Shown here in pieces: positions 9,580 through 18,519 of a DNA stretch of 64,000 nt (position 1 is its first letter; each line of letters opens with the position of its first letter). The stretch covers positions 682,001 to 746,000 of the forward strand of contig NZ_CP064689.1 in assembly GCF_023100945.1 (NCBI RefSeq), written 5' to 3'. The notes beneath the pieces were generated by a model. That model had not been told where the DNA came from. It searched no databases and saw only the letters and a list, made by a program, of their open reading frames with translations. Made by a program: the position numbers and the translations under genes. The stretch comes from Bradyrhizobium sp. 200. Lineage in GTDB: Bacteria; Pseudomonadota; Alphaproteobacteria; Rhizobiales; Xanthobacteraceae.

Positions 9580-9780
9580 AACGCGCCGCCAATGTTGGAC
9601 AGGCCGCCATCGGGAAGGAAGTAGCCGTCAATATCGCTGACGTCAGTCACGGCTCGGTACAGACCGGCGCCGCCTCGACCCAAGTTCTGCAGTCGGCGAA
9701 GTCACTGTCGAGCGAAAGCGCCCATTTGAGAGCAGCAGTCGAGAAGTTTTTGGACAACGCGCAGCTCCAGCAACCGTCGC
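9580..9780 (+). pseudogene. Methyl-accepting chemotaxis protein, C-terminal fragment
   Basis: The translated segment VNIADVSHGSVQTGAASTQV, followed by LQSAKSLSSESAHLRAAVEK and FLDN, is the signature tail of alphaproteobacterial chemoreceptors (signalling domain end). Everything upstream of about 9580 has lost the family pattern. The fragment runs into a fragment of an unrelated gene on the opposite strand, so it marks a rearrangement junction near 9780-9840. Confidence 0.7.
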
Positions 9781-9837
9781 AGCGATCAGCGCAGCCGTCG
9801 CACTGGCGGTGCTCACGTGCCCAGAACGGCCAGGGGT

Positions 9838-10047
9838 GAACAGCTCGGCGACCTGTTTCGGCGAGACACGGCGCTGCCTGACGTAGAGTTGTTGCTTGAA
9901 CTCCCAGATCATGTCCCACGCCGTCGGAATGCTCGCGGCTGCCGAAGCGCCGGCGCCGAGCAGCCACATGAGATTTCCGCCGCTCTGGGAGAAGCGACGC
10001 GCGAAATCGTCCGTAGCCACAGTGTGATAGATCGAATCGCTTATCAC
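9838..10047 (-). pseudogene. SIR2-like domain protein, N-terminal fragment
   Basis: About 70 residues with GGNLMWLLGAGASAAASIPT near residues 23-42, the nucleotide-binding GAGAS motif of SIR2-type proteins, followed by AWDMIWEFKQQLY. Large proteins that begin this way are found in bacterial anti-phage defence (SIR2 NADases). The catalytic remainder is absent: after about 9838 the sequence becomes the chemoreceptor fragment. This is a relic, not a working defence gene. Confidence 0.6.
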
Positions 10048-10402
10048 GCGAGCATTCTAGTTTCGTGAGCTCGCGGATGCGACTGGACCTCACCCTTCGG
10101 TCGGGTTGTCGCCGCAATCCCCAGAGGCGACTCTTAAGACGGGTTCCGGTGGCATTCGGCCTGCAAAATTTGCAAGCCGATTGACAGGCGTCCGGGATGC
10201 CGACGGCCTGTCAAGGCCGCCAGCCGCGAATCGGGGGCCTCGGAACGCGCGCCTTGACGGGGCGGCGGCCGTCCGGCCCAATTTGCTGGGAGCAGGCACA
10301 CCTTCTCTGGGGCTTCATTACAGGCTGAGCTCCCGGTTTCTTCCAAATGTCCACTCGATGCCTTCATCGTCGCGCTGCAGGCTAACGTGCCATTGTCGCG
10401 CA
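10048..10402. other. Intergenic, no gene recognised
   Basis: GC-rich filler between the SIR2 relic and traD. Short minus-strand frames end here, for example one ending RDDEGIEWTFGRNRELSL at 10318, but none has family support. Confidence 0.35.
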
Positions 10403-10648
10403 TCAACGATCTGTGCGTACGTGCGTTGCCGAGTCCATGTCGAACGCCTGCTTTCCCCTTGCGGCCCAGAGCACTCGCGCCTGTTCGCCTTGATTGCTTT
10501 TGAGCCTGTCTGCCATCCAGAGCAATGCGCCGAGGATGATGGCGCGATCATCGCCGGTTAGGCCCACCACACCAGCTTTGACGACGAGGCCGCCCAGTTC
10601 AATCAGGTGCCGTGTGCGCTTGCGGCGCTCGACTTGCCATGCACGCAT
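10403..10648 (-). CDS. traD: Conjugal transfer protein TraD (Ti-type)
   Basis: 81 residues from ATG 10648 with the core RRKRTRHLIELGGLVVKAGV then LTGDDRAIILGALLWMAD, the pattern of the small TraD proteins encoded next to traC and traA on Ti/Sym-type plasmids. It is thought to be an accessory relaxosome component. The frame is open further upstream (to about 10804), overlapping traC, so the start is uncertain. Confidence 0.7.
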   Translation of the reverse strand: MRAWQVERRKRTRHLIELGGLVVKAGVVGLTGDDRAIILGALLWMADRLKSNQGEQARVLWAARGKQAFDMDSATHVRTDR

Positions 10649-10649
10649 A

Positions 10650-10976
10650 TCATGCCGCGCCCTTGCTGCCTGTTGACGGTTGCGCGCCGCCCGGTTCCGC
10701 TCGAGCGCCGCCAGTGTGGCGCTCAGCTGCCTGAGCAGTTCGCCGCGCCCGGCTCTGAAAGAACGCGGCTCCGCGCCTGGCCCATGCCTCCCTCTTTCCA
10801 GCATCTTTGGTCTCAGTCAGCACGATCAGCGCACCTGCCAGTTCATCGACGCTAAGGCTATCTGCCCCGGTGGCGATGACCAATTCGCCGAGCTGCTGCA
10901 CCTTGCGGCTCTTGAGGTCGCGCGCCTTGTCCTGAAGCGCTTTCAGTTCCCCGTCGAAATCCCGTGGCTTGCGCAT
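10650..10976 (-). CDS. traC: Conjugal transfer protein TraC (Ti-type)
   Basis: 108 residues starting MRKPRDFDGELKALQDKARD, with a coiled-coil-like N-terminal half and the conserved QLGELVIATGADSLSVDELA segment. This matches TraC-type accessory proteins that bind near oriT. The C-terminal 30 residues (after about residue 80) look less family-like and may reflect a late frameshift relative to relatives. Transcribed away from traA, with the oriT region between them. Confidence 0.7.
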   Translation of the reverse strand: MRKPRDFDGELKALQDKARDLKSRKVQQLGELVIATGADSLSVDELAGALIVLTETKDAGKREAWARRGAAFFQSRARRTAQAAERHTGGARAEPGGAQPSTGSKGAA

Positions 10977-11090
10977 CACGTTCTCCAGCAATGTTGATGA
11001 GGTGATGATAGTCGAGCCCTGGGCATAAAGCTGTAAGGTCGCCGGGATGGTTTGAGACTGTGTAATCCCGCCCGAGAATTTTTCGAGGGA

Positions 11091-11117
11091 GGGCGCGCTT
11101 ATACGTCGTTCCGACGG
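11091..11117 (+). other. Probable origin of transfer (oriT) nic region
   Basis: GGGCGCGCTTATACGTC at 11091-11107 closely resembles the nic-region consensus I know from Ti-plasmid oriT (GGGCGCAATTATACGTC). It is followed by a short inverted repeat CGTCG-TT-CCGACG. It lies in the gap between the divergent traC and traA genes, where oriT sits on Ti-type plasmids. A transfer nick would be made here by TraA. Confidence 0.7.
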
Positions 11118-11147
11118 GCGCACTGCCGTGCCACTGATCTGATCGCG

Positions 11148-14111
11148 ATGGCGATCTATCATCTTCACGTCAAGGTCATTGGCCGCAAGTCTGGCTCCAG
11201 CGCGGTGGCGTCAGCCGCCTACCGCTCGGGCTCGCGGCTGCGTGACGAACGGCTTGATCGCAGCCACGATTTTTCCGCAAAGCGCGGCGTCGTCCATTCC
11301 GAGGTGCTGCTGCCGGAGAACGCGCCCGCTCTGTGGAAGGACCGCGAACGGCTCTGGAACGATGTCGAGGCGTTCGAAATCCGCAAGGACGCCCAGCTTG
11401 CCCGCGAAGTGGAATTCGCCCTTCCGCGCGAGATGAGTGAGGCGCAGGGCATCGAACTGGCCCGCGACTTCGCGCAGGCTGAATTCGTGGGTCGCAGCAT
11501 GATCGCCGATCTCAATGTGCATTGGGACATGGCCGAGGACGGCATGCCCAAACCCCATGCCCATGTCATGCTCACCATGCGCGCGGTGGACGAGGACGGT
11601 TTCGGCCCGAAGGTGCGGGACTGGAACCGCACGGAGATGGTCGAGCGCTGGCGCGAACGCTGGGCCGAGTTTGCCAATGAGCGCCTGGCCGAACTCGACA
11701 TTGACGCGCGCATCGACCATCGCAGCTTGGAAGCGCAGGGCATCGCGCTGGAGCCCCAAAACCAGATCGGCGCGCCCGCGCATCGCATTGAGGATCGGGG
11801 CATCGAGGGCGAGAGGATCGAGGCCGACCGCGCGGAGATGCACCGCGAGATTGCACGCGGCAATGGCGAGAGGATCATCGCCGATCCTTCCCTTGGGCTG
11901 GATGCGATCACGCAGCAGCAATCGACCTTCACCCGGCGCGACGCAGCGAAGTTCGCGCATCGGCATAGCGATGGCATCGAGCAGTTCAACGAGGTCATGG
12001 GCGCGATGCGCAACGCGCCCGATCTGGTCGAACTCGGCAAGGACGCTCGCGGCGAGGATCGCTTCACGACCAGCGCCATGATCGAGGCGGAACAACGCCT
12101 GCATCGCGCGGCGGAACTCATGGCAGAACGGGCGCACCATGAAGTGAACGACACCGAGAGGCGAGCGGCGTTGGAGCGTGCGGAAGTGCGCGGTCTTGTC
12201 CTTTCGGACGAACAGGCCGAGGCACTGGCGCATATCACAGATGGCCGCGATCTCGGTATCGTGGTTGGCTACGCCGGGACGGGAAAGAGCGCGATGCTGG
12301 GCGTGGCGCGGGAGGCCTGGGAAGCGGCGGGCTACAAGGTCCGGGGCGTGGCGCTGTCCGGCATCGCCGCGGAAAATCTCGAAAGCGGATCGGGCATCGT
12401 CTCGCGCACCATCGCTAGCCTGGAGCATGGCTGGCAACAGGGCCGCGACGGGCTCATCTCCGGCGATGTCCTGGTGATCGACGAGGCGGGCATGGTCGGT
12501 ACGCGCCAGCTCGAGCGCGTGCTATCCCATGCGGCAGAGGCCGGTACAAAAGTCGTGCTGGTCGGCGATCCGCAACAATTGCAAGCCATCGAGGCAGGCG
12601 CGGCCTTCCGCTCGATCCATGAGCGTCATGGCGGCGTCGAGATCGGCGAGGTGCGCCGCCAGCGCAAGGACTGGCAGCGCGATGCCACGCGCGATTTGGC
12701 GACCGGCAGGACCGGTGCTGCGCTTCGCACCTATGACGCGCATGGCATGGTGCATGCGGCGGCGACACGCGAGCGGGCGCGCTGTGATCTGATCGACCGC
12801 TGGGACCGCGACCGGCAAGCGTCGCCCGACAGGAGCCGCATCATCCTGACCCACACCAATGACGAGGTGCGCGCCCTCAACGAAGGCGCGCGCGAGCGGA
12901 TGCGGACCATGGGCGATTTGGGCGACGACGTGCGCGTCACGATCGAGCGGGGCGAACGCAGTTTCGCCAATGGAGATCGCGTCATGTTCCTGCAAAACGA
13001 ACGCGGGCTTGGCGTGAAGAACGGCACGCTCGGGACCATCGAACAGGTCAGCGAAAAATCGATGTCGGTGCGCGCCGACGATGGCCGATCCGTTCACTTT
13101 GACCTGAAGGATTATAATCGCATCGACCATGGTTATGCCGCGACCATCCACAAGGCGCAGGGTATGACGGTAGACCGCACCCATGTGCTGGCGACACCGG
13201 GCATAGACGCCCACGGCAGCTATGTCGCCCTGTCGCGGCACCGAGACGGCGTGGACCTGCATTATGGCCGCGACGATTTTGCCAATCAGGACCGGCTCAC
13301 CCGTACCCTATCGCGCGACCGGGCCAAGGACATGGCCTCGGATTACGAACGCGTCGATCCGGCGCAAAACTATGCCGAGCGGCGCGGGATCACCTTCAGT
13401 GAGCGCGTTGCCGAGATCATGCGCCAGGTTGTGCCGGAGAAGGTGCGCAACATGTTCGACGGCCTTCGACCGGCTGCCGACGCTGTGCCTGGTCCGGACG
13501 GCGCGCGGAGGCCGCAACGGGAAGCGCCGGAAAGGAAGGCGGTGGAAGACCCGGAAGCGGTGCTGCGTAAGGCCCGCACCAAGGCGCTGGTCCGCCATGC
13601 CCGAGCCGTGGATGCGATCTTCGATATGCAGGAGCGGGGTGGCAAGGCCAGCCCGGCGCAGGTGAAGGAATTGCAGGAGGCCCGCAAGGTCTTCGAGGAG
13701 GTGCGGCCCTATGGCTCGCACGACGCCGAAGCCGCCTACAAGAAGAATCCGGAACTCGTCCGCGAGGCGGCTGGCGGCCGGGTCAACCGCGCCATCCGCG
13801 CTCTCCAGCTCGAAACCGAGCTGCGCACCGATCCGAGCCGCCGCGCCGACCGTTTCGTGGAACGCTGGCAGAAGCTCGACCACACCAGCCATCGCCAGTA
13901 TCAGGGCGGCGACATCGCCGGCTATACGGCGACGCGCTCGGCGATGGGTGACATGGCGAAAAGCCTCGGACGCGATCCGCAACTGGAATCCATCCTCGCC
14001 GACCGTAAGCATGAACTCGGCATCGCATTTGAATCAGGCCGCCGGCTCGGACAGGAATTGGCCTTCACTCACGGCATCGACATTGGCAGAGGCCGGGGCA
14101 TCGGAATTTGA
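11148..14111 (+). CDS. traA: TraA relaxase-helicase (Ti-type, MOBQ)
   Basis: 987 residues. I chose ATG 11148 because MAIYHLHVKVIGRKSGSSAV is the standard N-terminus. The relaxase domain (1-250) has the catalytic tyrosine region near AAYRSGSRL and the metal-binding histidines in PKPHAHVMLTMR (about 135-146). A superfamily 1 helicase follows, with Walker A GYAGTGKS near residue 376, Walker B VIDEAGMV, and a TraI-type C-terminal motif HKAQGMTVDRTHV plus YVALSRHRDGV. It nicks oriT and unwinds the transferred strand. It appears complete and intact, unlike most mobility genes here. Confidence 0.92.
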   Translation: MAIYHLHVKVIGRKSGSSAVASAAYRSGSRLRDERLDRSHDFSAKRGVVHSEVLLPENAPALWKDRERLWNDVEAFEIRKDAQLAREVEFALPREMSEAQGIELARDFAQAEFVGRSMIADLNVHWDMAEDGMPKPHAHVMLTMRAVDEDGFGPKVRDWNRTEMVERWRERWAEFANERLAELDIDARIDHRSLEAQGIALEPQNQIGAPAHRIEDRGIEGERIEADRAEMHREIARGNGERIIADPSLGLDAITQQQSTFTRRDAAKFAHRHSDGIEQFNEVMGAMRNAPDLVELGKDARGEDRFTTSAMIEAEQRLHRAAELMAERAHHEVNDTERRAALERAEVRGLVLSDEQAEALAHITDGRDLGIVVGYAGTGKSAMLGVAREAWEAAGYKVRGVALSGIAAENLESGSGIVSRTIASLEHGWQQGRDGLISGDVLVIDEAGMVGTRQLERVLSHAAEAGTKVVLVGDPQQLQAIEAGAAFRSIHERHGGVEIGEVRRQRKDWQRDATRDLATGRTGAALRTYDAHGMVHAAATRERARCDLIDRWDRDRQASPDRSRIILTHTNDEVRALNEGARERMRTMGDLGDDVRVTIERGERSFANGDRVMFLQNERGLGVKNGTLGTIEQVSEKSMSVRADDGRSVHFDLKDYNRIDHGYAATIHKAQGMTVDRTHVLATPGIDAHGSYVALSRHRDGVDLHYGRDDFANQDRLTRTLSRDRAKDMASDYERVDPAQNYAERRGITFSERVAEIMRQVVPEKVRNMFDGLRPAADAVPGPDGARRPQREAPERKAVEDPEAVLRKARTKALVRHARAVDAIFDMQERGGKASPAQVKELQEARKVFEEVRPYGSHDAEAAYKKNPELVREAAGGRVNRAIRALQLETELRTDPSRRADRFVERWQKLDHTSHRQYQGGDIAGYTATRSAMGDMAKSLGRDPQLESILADRKHELGIAFESGRRLGQELAFTHGIDIGRGRGIGI

Positions 14112-14240
14112 CCCATCCGATTTACCGCCGACTCTTCGCTACTGTACGGTGACGGGCAAAACCCTCTTGCGTGTCCTTGAATGCCTGCCCTGTCTGGTCT
14201 CAGCAGTCGTCAGAAACAGCCAGCAGGAGGCCGCGCCGCC

Positions 14241-14456
14241 GTGAGCGAACCAGACCGTATCATCCGTCTGAAAACTGTCCTTTCCCGGACCGGGCTGTCC
14301 CGATCCACCATCTACCGCAAGATTGCCGAGGGCACGTTCCCGGCCCAGCTCAAAATCAGCACCAACGGGACTGGGTGGCATGAATCCGACATCAACCGCT
14401 GGATCGCCGATCCCGTCTCATGGCGTCCGAGCCGTCAGTGCGATGAGGTCAGATGA
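14241..14456 (+). CDS. AlpA-type transcriptional regulator
   Basis: 71 residues from GTG 14241, with AGGAGG upstream. IIRLKTVLSRTGLSRSTIYR is a helix-turn-helix and the following KIAEGTFPAQLKIS and WHESDINRWI complete the AlpA/MerR-like fold. AlpA-type proteins typically control excisionase and integrase genes of integrated elements, which agrees with the decayed excisionase and integrases downstream. Confidence 0.8.
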   Translation: MSEPDRIIRLKTVLSRTGLSRSTIYRKIAEGTFPAQLKISTNGTGWHESDINRWIADPVSWRPSRQCDEVR

Positions 14457-14519
14457 GGCAGGTATGTTACCTTTTTGATCGCCACCCCGGCCGGCTGGGT
14501 CGCCGACCGGGAATCTCGC

Positions 14520-14784
14520 TTACGGACGTGATTGATCATCTCCGTAAGATGCAGCGCGGCCGCGCCGAACCGCTTCTGCTGCCAGTCTGCGCTCGATGTA
14601 GTCGTTTATCGACTTGACTGTGATGCGTCGCGATTTGCCTTCGGTGTAACTTTCCAACTCGCCCCGTGTTGATTGGTTCGTACAGTTTTTTGCGCGAGAC
14701 CTGGATCACAATCATAGCCTGTTTCGGCGAAGCTACGAGCGGGGCGTCAAACGTGATAGACACGGCGTTAGACATATGAAGCAT
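14520..14784 (-). pseudogene. Excisionase-family helix-turn-helix protein, frameshifted
   Basis: The first frame reads PLVASPKQAMIVIQVSRKKL, a helix-turn-helix of the excisionase type, up to about 14680. The second frame continues GELESYTEGKSRRITVKSIN, DYIERRLAAEA and stops at 14520. Together they give a normal excisionase-like protein of about 88 residues, so a small indel near 14670-14680 has broken it. Confidence 0.65.
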
Positions 14785-14829
14785 CCTGTTATTCCTGGAT
14801 GTTTCTGAGCATGCCAGACTGGATTTTCA

Positions 14830-15112
14830 GCGCGAAGCCCTCCGGGGACCGTGCGCATTTTTCGGATGCCCAGTCGTACGAGTTCGCGCTCTTTTCGGTC
14901 CACAGCCTCGATTTCTTTTTGGTGGAATGCCGCGGCTACTCAGGTTGATGACCAACTACGCCGAGCCAACGCTGCTTGCCGTCTTTCCAATACCGGTAGC
15001 TCCAGTTCTTCGACGTGGCGTTCGCAACAACGAGGTAGAGACCGTCACCGTCAGGGTATTTTCCGGGCCGAGTTTCGCGTTCGACGTCGAGGGGCCTGAG
15101 CTTGCCGGCCAT
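14830..15112 (-). pseudogene. Tyrosine integrase, N-terminal fragment (DUF4102 type)
   Basis: From ATG 15112 the minus strand reads AGKLRPLDVERETRPGKYPD, GDGLYLVVANATSKNWSYRY and WKDGKQRWLG, the arm-binding domain of P4-type integrases. The similarity ends near 14950 with stops. Only the first quarter of a normal integrase remains. It is divergent from the better preserved integrase at 15435. Confidence 0.7.
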
Positions 15113-15277
15113 GTGTTCTCCATCGCGGAAATCCGTCCTCGGAACCCACAGTCAAAAACTACGGTTTGCGCGATGATTAGGAGTAACATTGCGGAATTAG
15201 CCGCAACAGCCTTTGTCACGCTACTCGTTGTTTTTGCTGTCGATTCGAACAATCGGATACAGAGGAGAACATTGTAG

Positions 15278-15291
15278 TGGCGGAGAGAGTG
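15278..15291. other. Possible attachment-site core (tRNA 3'-end-like)
   Basis: TGGCGGAGAGAGTG on the plus strand equals the 3' end of a serine-tRNA-like gene read on the minus strand (CACTCTCTCCGCCA). It lies 144 bp upstream of an integrase gene of the type that uses tRNA ends as attachment sites. No complete tRNA is present here, so this would be the distal att copy. Tentative. Confidence 0.3.
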
Positions 15292-15434
15292 TCCGCCAAA
15301 TTAGCGTCCAGCGACGTTTAGCACCGTCCGACACCAATGCTATTTCCCTATAGAAATAGGCATTTCCTGAGTTTTCTTGTCCGACTGCATCCGCTATGAT
15401 CCGCTTTGCCCGGTGGGGAAGAAGGTGGGGAAGT

Positions 15435-16632
15435 ATGGGCCAAATTAACAAGCTCAGTGCTCGCGAGGTTGAGACGGTTAGCGCACCGGGTCGCCATTCG
15501 GACGGTGGCGGCCTTTATCTCAACGTCACCGAAAGCGGCGGCCGGTCGTGGCTGTTTATGTACAAGGTTGGCGGGCGACGGCGCGAAATGGGCCTTGGTT
15601 CGGCGCGGGACGTTCCCCTTACCCAAGCCCGTAAGGTTGCAGCCAACGCCCGGCAGCAGCTTGCCGGCGGCCTAGACCCCCTCACGGCCCGGCAGAAGCC
15701 CGCCGCTATGACGTTTTCCGAAGCCGCCACCGCGCTCATTGAGAGCATGTCGCCCGCGTGGCGCAACGCCAAGCACCGTGCGCAGTGGGCAATGACCCTG
15801 AAAGTCTACTGCGCGCCGATAGCTGCAACGTCCGTTGCTGATGTTAACACCGATGATGTGCTGCGCGTCCTAAAGCCGCTGTGGCTGGCCAAGCCGGAAA
15901 CCGGCTCCCGGCTCCGCGGGCGCATTGAACGCGCCCTGGACTTCGCCAAGGCTCGCGGGATGCGTTCTGGTGAGAACCCTGCCCGGGTGGCGGGGCCACC
16001 TCGACGCGCTGCTCCCCAAGCGTCAGAAGCTAACGCGCGGGCATCACAAAGCCATGCCGTTCGACGGCGTGCCCGAATTTTCCAAGCAGCTTCGCAAGAT
16101 GCCCGGCATCGCCCCCGCGGCGCTAGAATTCGCAATCCTGACCGCTGCCCGGTCCGGTGAAGTCATGGGTGCGCAATGGAGCGAAGTGGACCTGACCGCA
16201 CGTGTCTGGACGGTGCCCGCCACGCGAATGAAGGGCGGGCGTGAACATCGTGTTCCGCTGTCCGACCGCGCGGTGCAAATCCTAAAGGCGATGCAATCTC
16301 GGAAGGTTTCAGAATTCATCTTCCCGGGAAGCAAACAGAACCGGCCACTCTCGGTGATGGCGCTGGAAATGGTCCTGCGTCGTGCGAAGATTGACGCCAC
16401 CGTGCACGGTTTTCGGAGCGCATTCCGCGATTGGTCTGGCGAGCGCACGACGTTCCCGCGCGAGGTGGCAGAAGCCGCCCTTGCCCATTTGGTCGGCGAT
16501 CAAACCGAGCGGGCTTACCGACGCGGCGATGCACTAGAAAAGCGGCGCGCTCTGATGGACGCTTGGTCGCTTTACTGCGCGGCTTCCAAAGAAAATACGG
16601 TTGTGCCGCTAAAGCGCCGCAAAGCCGAATGA
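15435..16632 (+). pseudogene. P4-type tyrosine integrase, frameshifted
   Basis: From ATG 15435 the N-terminal domain reads GRHSDGGGLYLNVTESGGRS and WLFMYKVGGRRREMGLG. A single extra base near 15985, within CCCGGGTGGCGG, breaks the frame at GENPAR. The rest, from RGHLDALLPKRQKLTRGHH on, contains the catalytic residues: Arg in TAARSGEVMGAQW, His-x-x-Arg in HGFRSAFRDW, a second His in LAHLVGDQ, and Tyr in RAYRRGD. Joined, they give a full-length integrase of about 400 residues. As sequenced it is inactive. Confidence 0.8.
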
Positions 16633-16925
16633 ACCGCCGCTGCCCTACGTTGACTGAGGCGGACTTTAGGTCCGCATTGCCCCGGGCAGCGGACATCGAC
16701 CGTCGCTGCGCGAATATCCGCTAAGTGCCAATATTGTTGAAAAGTCGAAAGCTGAGCGACTAGGAAAATCTCGCCAAAGTAAGTCATGGGCTATTTTAGT
16801 CATTGCGAGCCGCTCCAGAGCCAGCACGAGGATCGACTGCAATCACCATCACCAACCCGACCAATCCCATCAGGCCCGCCATCAGCATATCTTTGCACCA
16901 TGCGTAAAGTTGGAGCGTCAACAAC
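16633..16925. other. Intergenic, no gene recognised
   Basis: About 290 bp following the integrase. No supported reading frame, repeat or RNA was seen. Confidence 0.35.
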
Positions 16926-17093
16926 TCACTTCAGGTCTGCCGGCTTTTCCCGCAGCGGCACGTTGGCCGCAGGTGGTGGGCAATAGTTCAAAAGCCTAAA
17001 CAGCGCCTTGGCTTCGAGTTCTTCCTTGGCATGTCTGCAGGCTTTAAAATCTTCAAGGATAGAATTCAAAATCTCTTCGACGGCTTTGCTCAT
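16926..17093 (-). CDS. Small hypothetical protein
   Basis: 55 residues from ATG 17093: an amphipathic helical N-terminus (KAVEEILNSILEDFKACR) followed by a Pro-rich tail (NYCPPPAANVPLREKP). It reads well as protein but I recognise no family. It is on the same strand and close to the next small gene, which suggests a shared transcript. Confidence 0.4.
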   Translation of the reverse strand: MSKAVEEILNSILEDFKACRHAKEELEAKALFRLLNYCPPPAANVPLREKPADLK

Positions 17094-17138
17094 CGGAATC
17101 CACTCACGCCGCGATATTCTGGCATGGTGCTGCGCTGC

Positions 17139-17336
17139 TTATTCCGGTTGCTTTAGCCCCGGAGACGATAGCCAATCGTTTATACGCAATGCGGTGTCGG
17201 CCTGCCGGGCTTTTCTCAGGAGCTCTTCTCGCTCCTTCCCGTGCGGCATTTTCTTGGCTTCTTCGCGTAGGCGTTCGGCTTCCTGCGCAAGTCGATCAGG
17301 GAACGACAGGATTTGTTTAAAACGGCGTCGCTGCAT
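17139..17336 (-). CDS. Small conserved hypothetical protein
   Basis: 65 residues, MQRRRFKQ start, then a charged helix RLAQEAERLREEAKKMPHGK and a second helix ending in ALRINDWLSSPGLKQP. Proteins with this two-helix layout and the closing SPGLxxP are frequent single-copy hypotheticals in Bradyrhizobium. Function unknown. Confidence 0.55.
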   Translation of the reverse strand: MQRRRFKQILSFPDRLAQEAERLREEAKKMPHGKEREELLRKARQADTALRINDWLSSPGLKQPE

Positions 17337-17378
17337 GGCGCTGCTCCATTTCCATGGAAGGCGGGACCGGCGTTCTCA

Positions 17379-17495
17379 TCACCACTTGCTGTCCCGCGAG
17401 CGAAGAGGTCCACAATCGATCCGCTTAACCTTCACGAGCGTGAGCCTCATGGACTTGTGGCATTTCGGGCAGATTGAGGGCTTTGAGGCATTCAT
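17379..17495 (-). pseudogene. Zinc-ribbon small protein remnant
   Basis: From ATG 17495 the 38-residue frame contains ICPKCHKSMRLTLVKVKRI, the beginning of a common rhizobial zinc-ribbon protein that normally continues to a second CxxC. Here the second pair is missing, so the gene seems broken shortly after the first pair. Confidence 0.35.
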
Positions 17496-17703
17496 CGCAC
17501 AGGCGCACCGGACATTTCGGCAACCGTGTTGGAAAGTGTATTCCTCGAAATGGGGACTGTAAACACCTAAGTTATTGATGTTATTGGCAATTTTACTAAT
17601 TTTTGGATTTTTTGGTTGTTGAAGGAACTTGGTTTGATTGAGTGAATTGAGTAATTCACTAATTTCGCGTTGAACACTGAAAATGCTCTGCGTGGAGGAG
17701 GCC

Positions 17704-17940
17704 ATGAACGATCTCCGTGGTGAGCGATTGCAGATCATGCTTTCGCCGGAAGAACTATCGGTGATTGACGACTTCAGATTTCAGCATCGTATGCCGACCC
17801 GAGCCGCGGCTGTTCGCGAGTTGCTTAAACTGGGCCTCGCGTCGACTGCGACCGCTGGCAATGGCATGAAATCCAGCAACTATGGCGTGTTCAGTCGCGG
17901 ACCTACCGGTCATCTGGATGGCGACGCCACCGGCGAGTAG
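17704..17940 (+). CDS. Ribbon-helix-helix-like DNA-binding protein
   Basis: 78 residues from ATG 17704, preceded by GGAGGAGG. The segment ERLQIMLSPEELSVIDDFRF followed by RMPTRAAAVRELLKLGL has the strand-helix-helix pattern of small RHH regulators; such proteins bind DNA as dimers and often control plasmid or toxin-antitoxin genes. No partner toxin gene is next to it. Confidence 0.6.
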   Translation: MNDLRGERLQIMLSPEELSVIDDFRFQHRMPTRAAAVRELLKLGLASTATAGNGMKSSNYGVFSRGPTGHLDGDATGE

Positions 17941-17984
17941 CGCGCCCCAGTGAGGGTTCGTTGTGCCATGTCTATGTCCGCGTT

Positions 17985-18519
17985 GGGTCAGAGGACTAAA
18001 CCGCTCGCGCGTAGATCACTGCGGCTGGCGACACAGCCAAGAGGATAGCGCAACGGGGCGTCCTGTCTTGAGATCGAGGGGTTTCGACAACCTCACTCAA
18101 GACAGGAGCATCCCCATGACCGACGAGGCCATGAGCCCATTGCGGCGGCGCATGATCGAAGACATGACGATCCGTAAGTTAGCGCCAAAGACCCAACAAG
18201 GCTACATCCGCACCATCAAGGATTTTGCTATCTTCCTCGGCCGGTCGCCCGACACGGCGAGCTTCGAGGACGTCCGACGTTTTCAATTGCATCTGGCGGC
18301 GAACGGCGCGCACATCCCGATTCTCAATCATACCGTAGCTGCGTTGCGGTTCTTCTTCAGGATCACGCTCAGGCGCTCCGATATCATCGAGCACACCACA
18401 TTCCTCCACGAGCCCCGCAAGCTGCCGGTCGTGCTCAGCCCGGAGGAGGTGGCGCGGCTCTTGGATGCCGCGCCGGGCCTCAAGTACAAGGCGGCGCTGA
18501 GTGTGGCTTACGGCGCAGG
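17985..18519 (+). repeat. Direct repeat, copy 1 (IS91-type element 5' end plus integrase start)
   Basis: Matches 26364-26899 in the same orientation; differences I found are one extra G in copy 2 near 26391, one C/T change (18173 against 26552) and scattered changes in the first ten bases. The repeat holds the leader, hairpin and first 400 bp of the tyrosine-integrase gene. The two copies are about 8.4 kb apart and enclose the rest of this element and the autotransporter gene. Confidence 0.92.
18061..18107 (+). promoter_or_regulatory. Hairpin covering the ribosome-binding site of the integrase (copy 1)
   Basis: TCCTGTCTTGAG (18061-18072) and CTCAAGACAGGA (18096-18107) form a perfect 12-bp stem with a 23-nt loop. 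The 3' arm contains the AGGA that serves as ribosome-binding site for the ATG at 18116. If formed in mRNA it should limit integrase translation. It could alternatively be an end structure of the element in DNA. Confidence 0.6.

Noticed and set aside
11211..12437. 408-residue open frame antisense to traA
   Set aside because: It is a by-product of the high GC and codon pattern of traA, which has full relaxase and helicase motifs on the plus strand.
15241..15300. Possible tRNA gene because of GATTCGAAC and TGGCGGAGAG
   Set aside because: The two pieces are in the wrong order and no cloverleaf can be drawn; only a short 3'-end-like core was kept as tentative.
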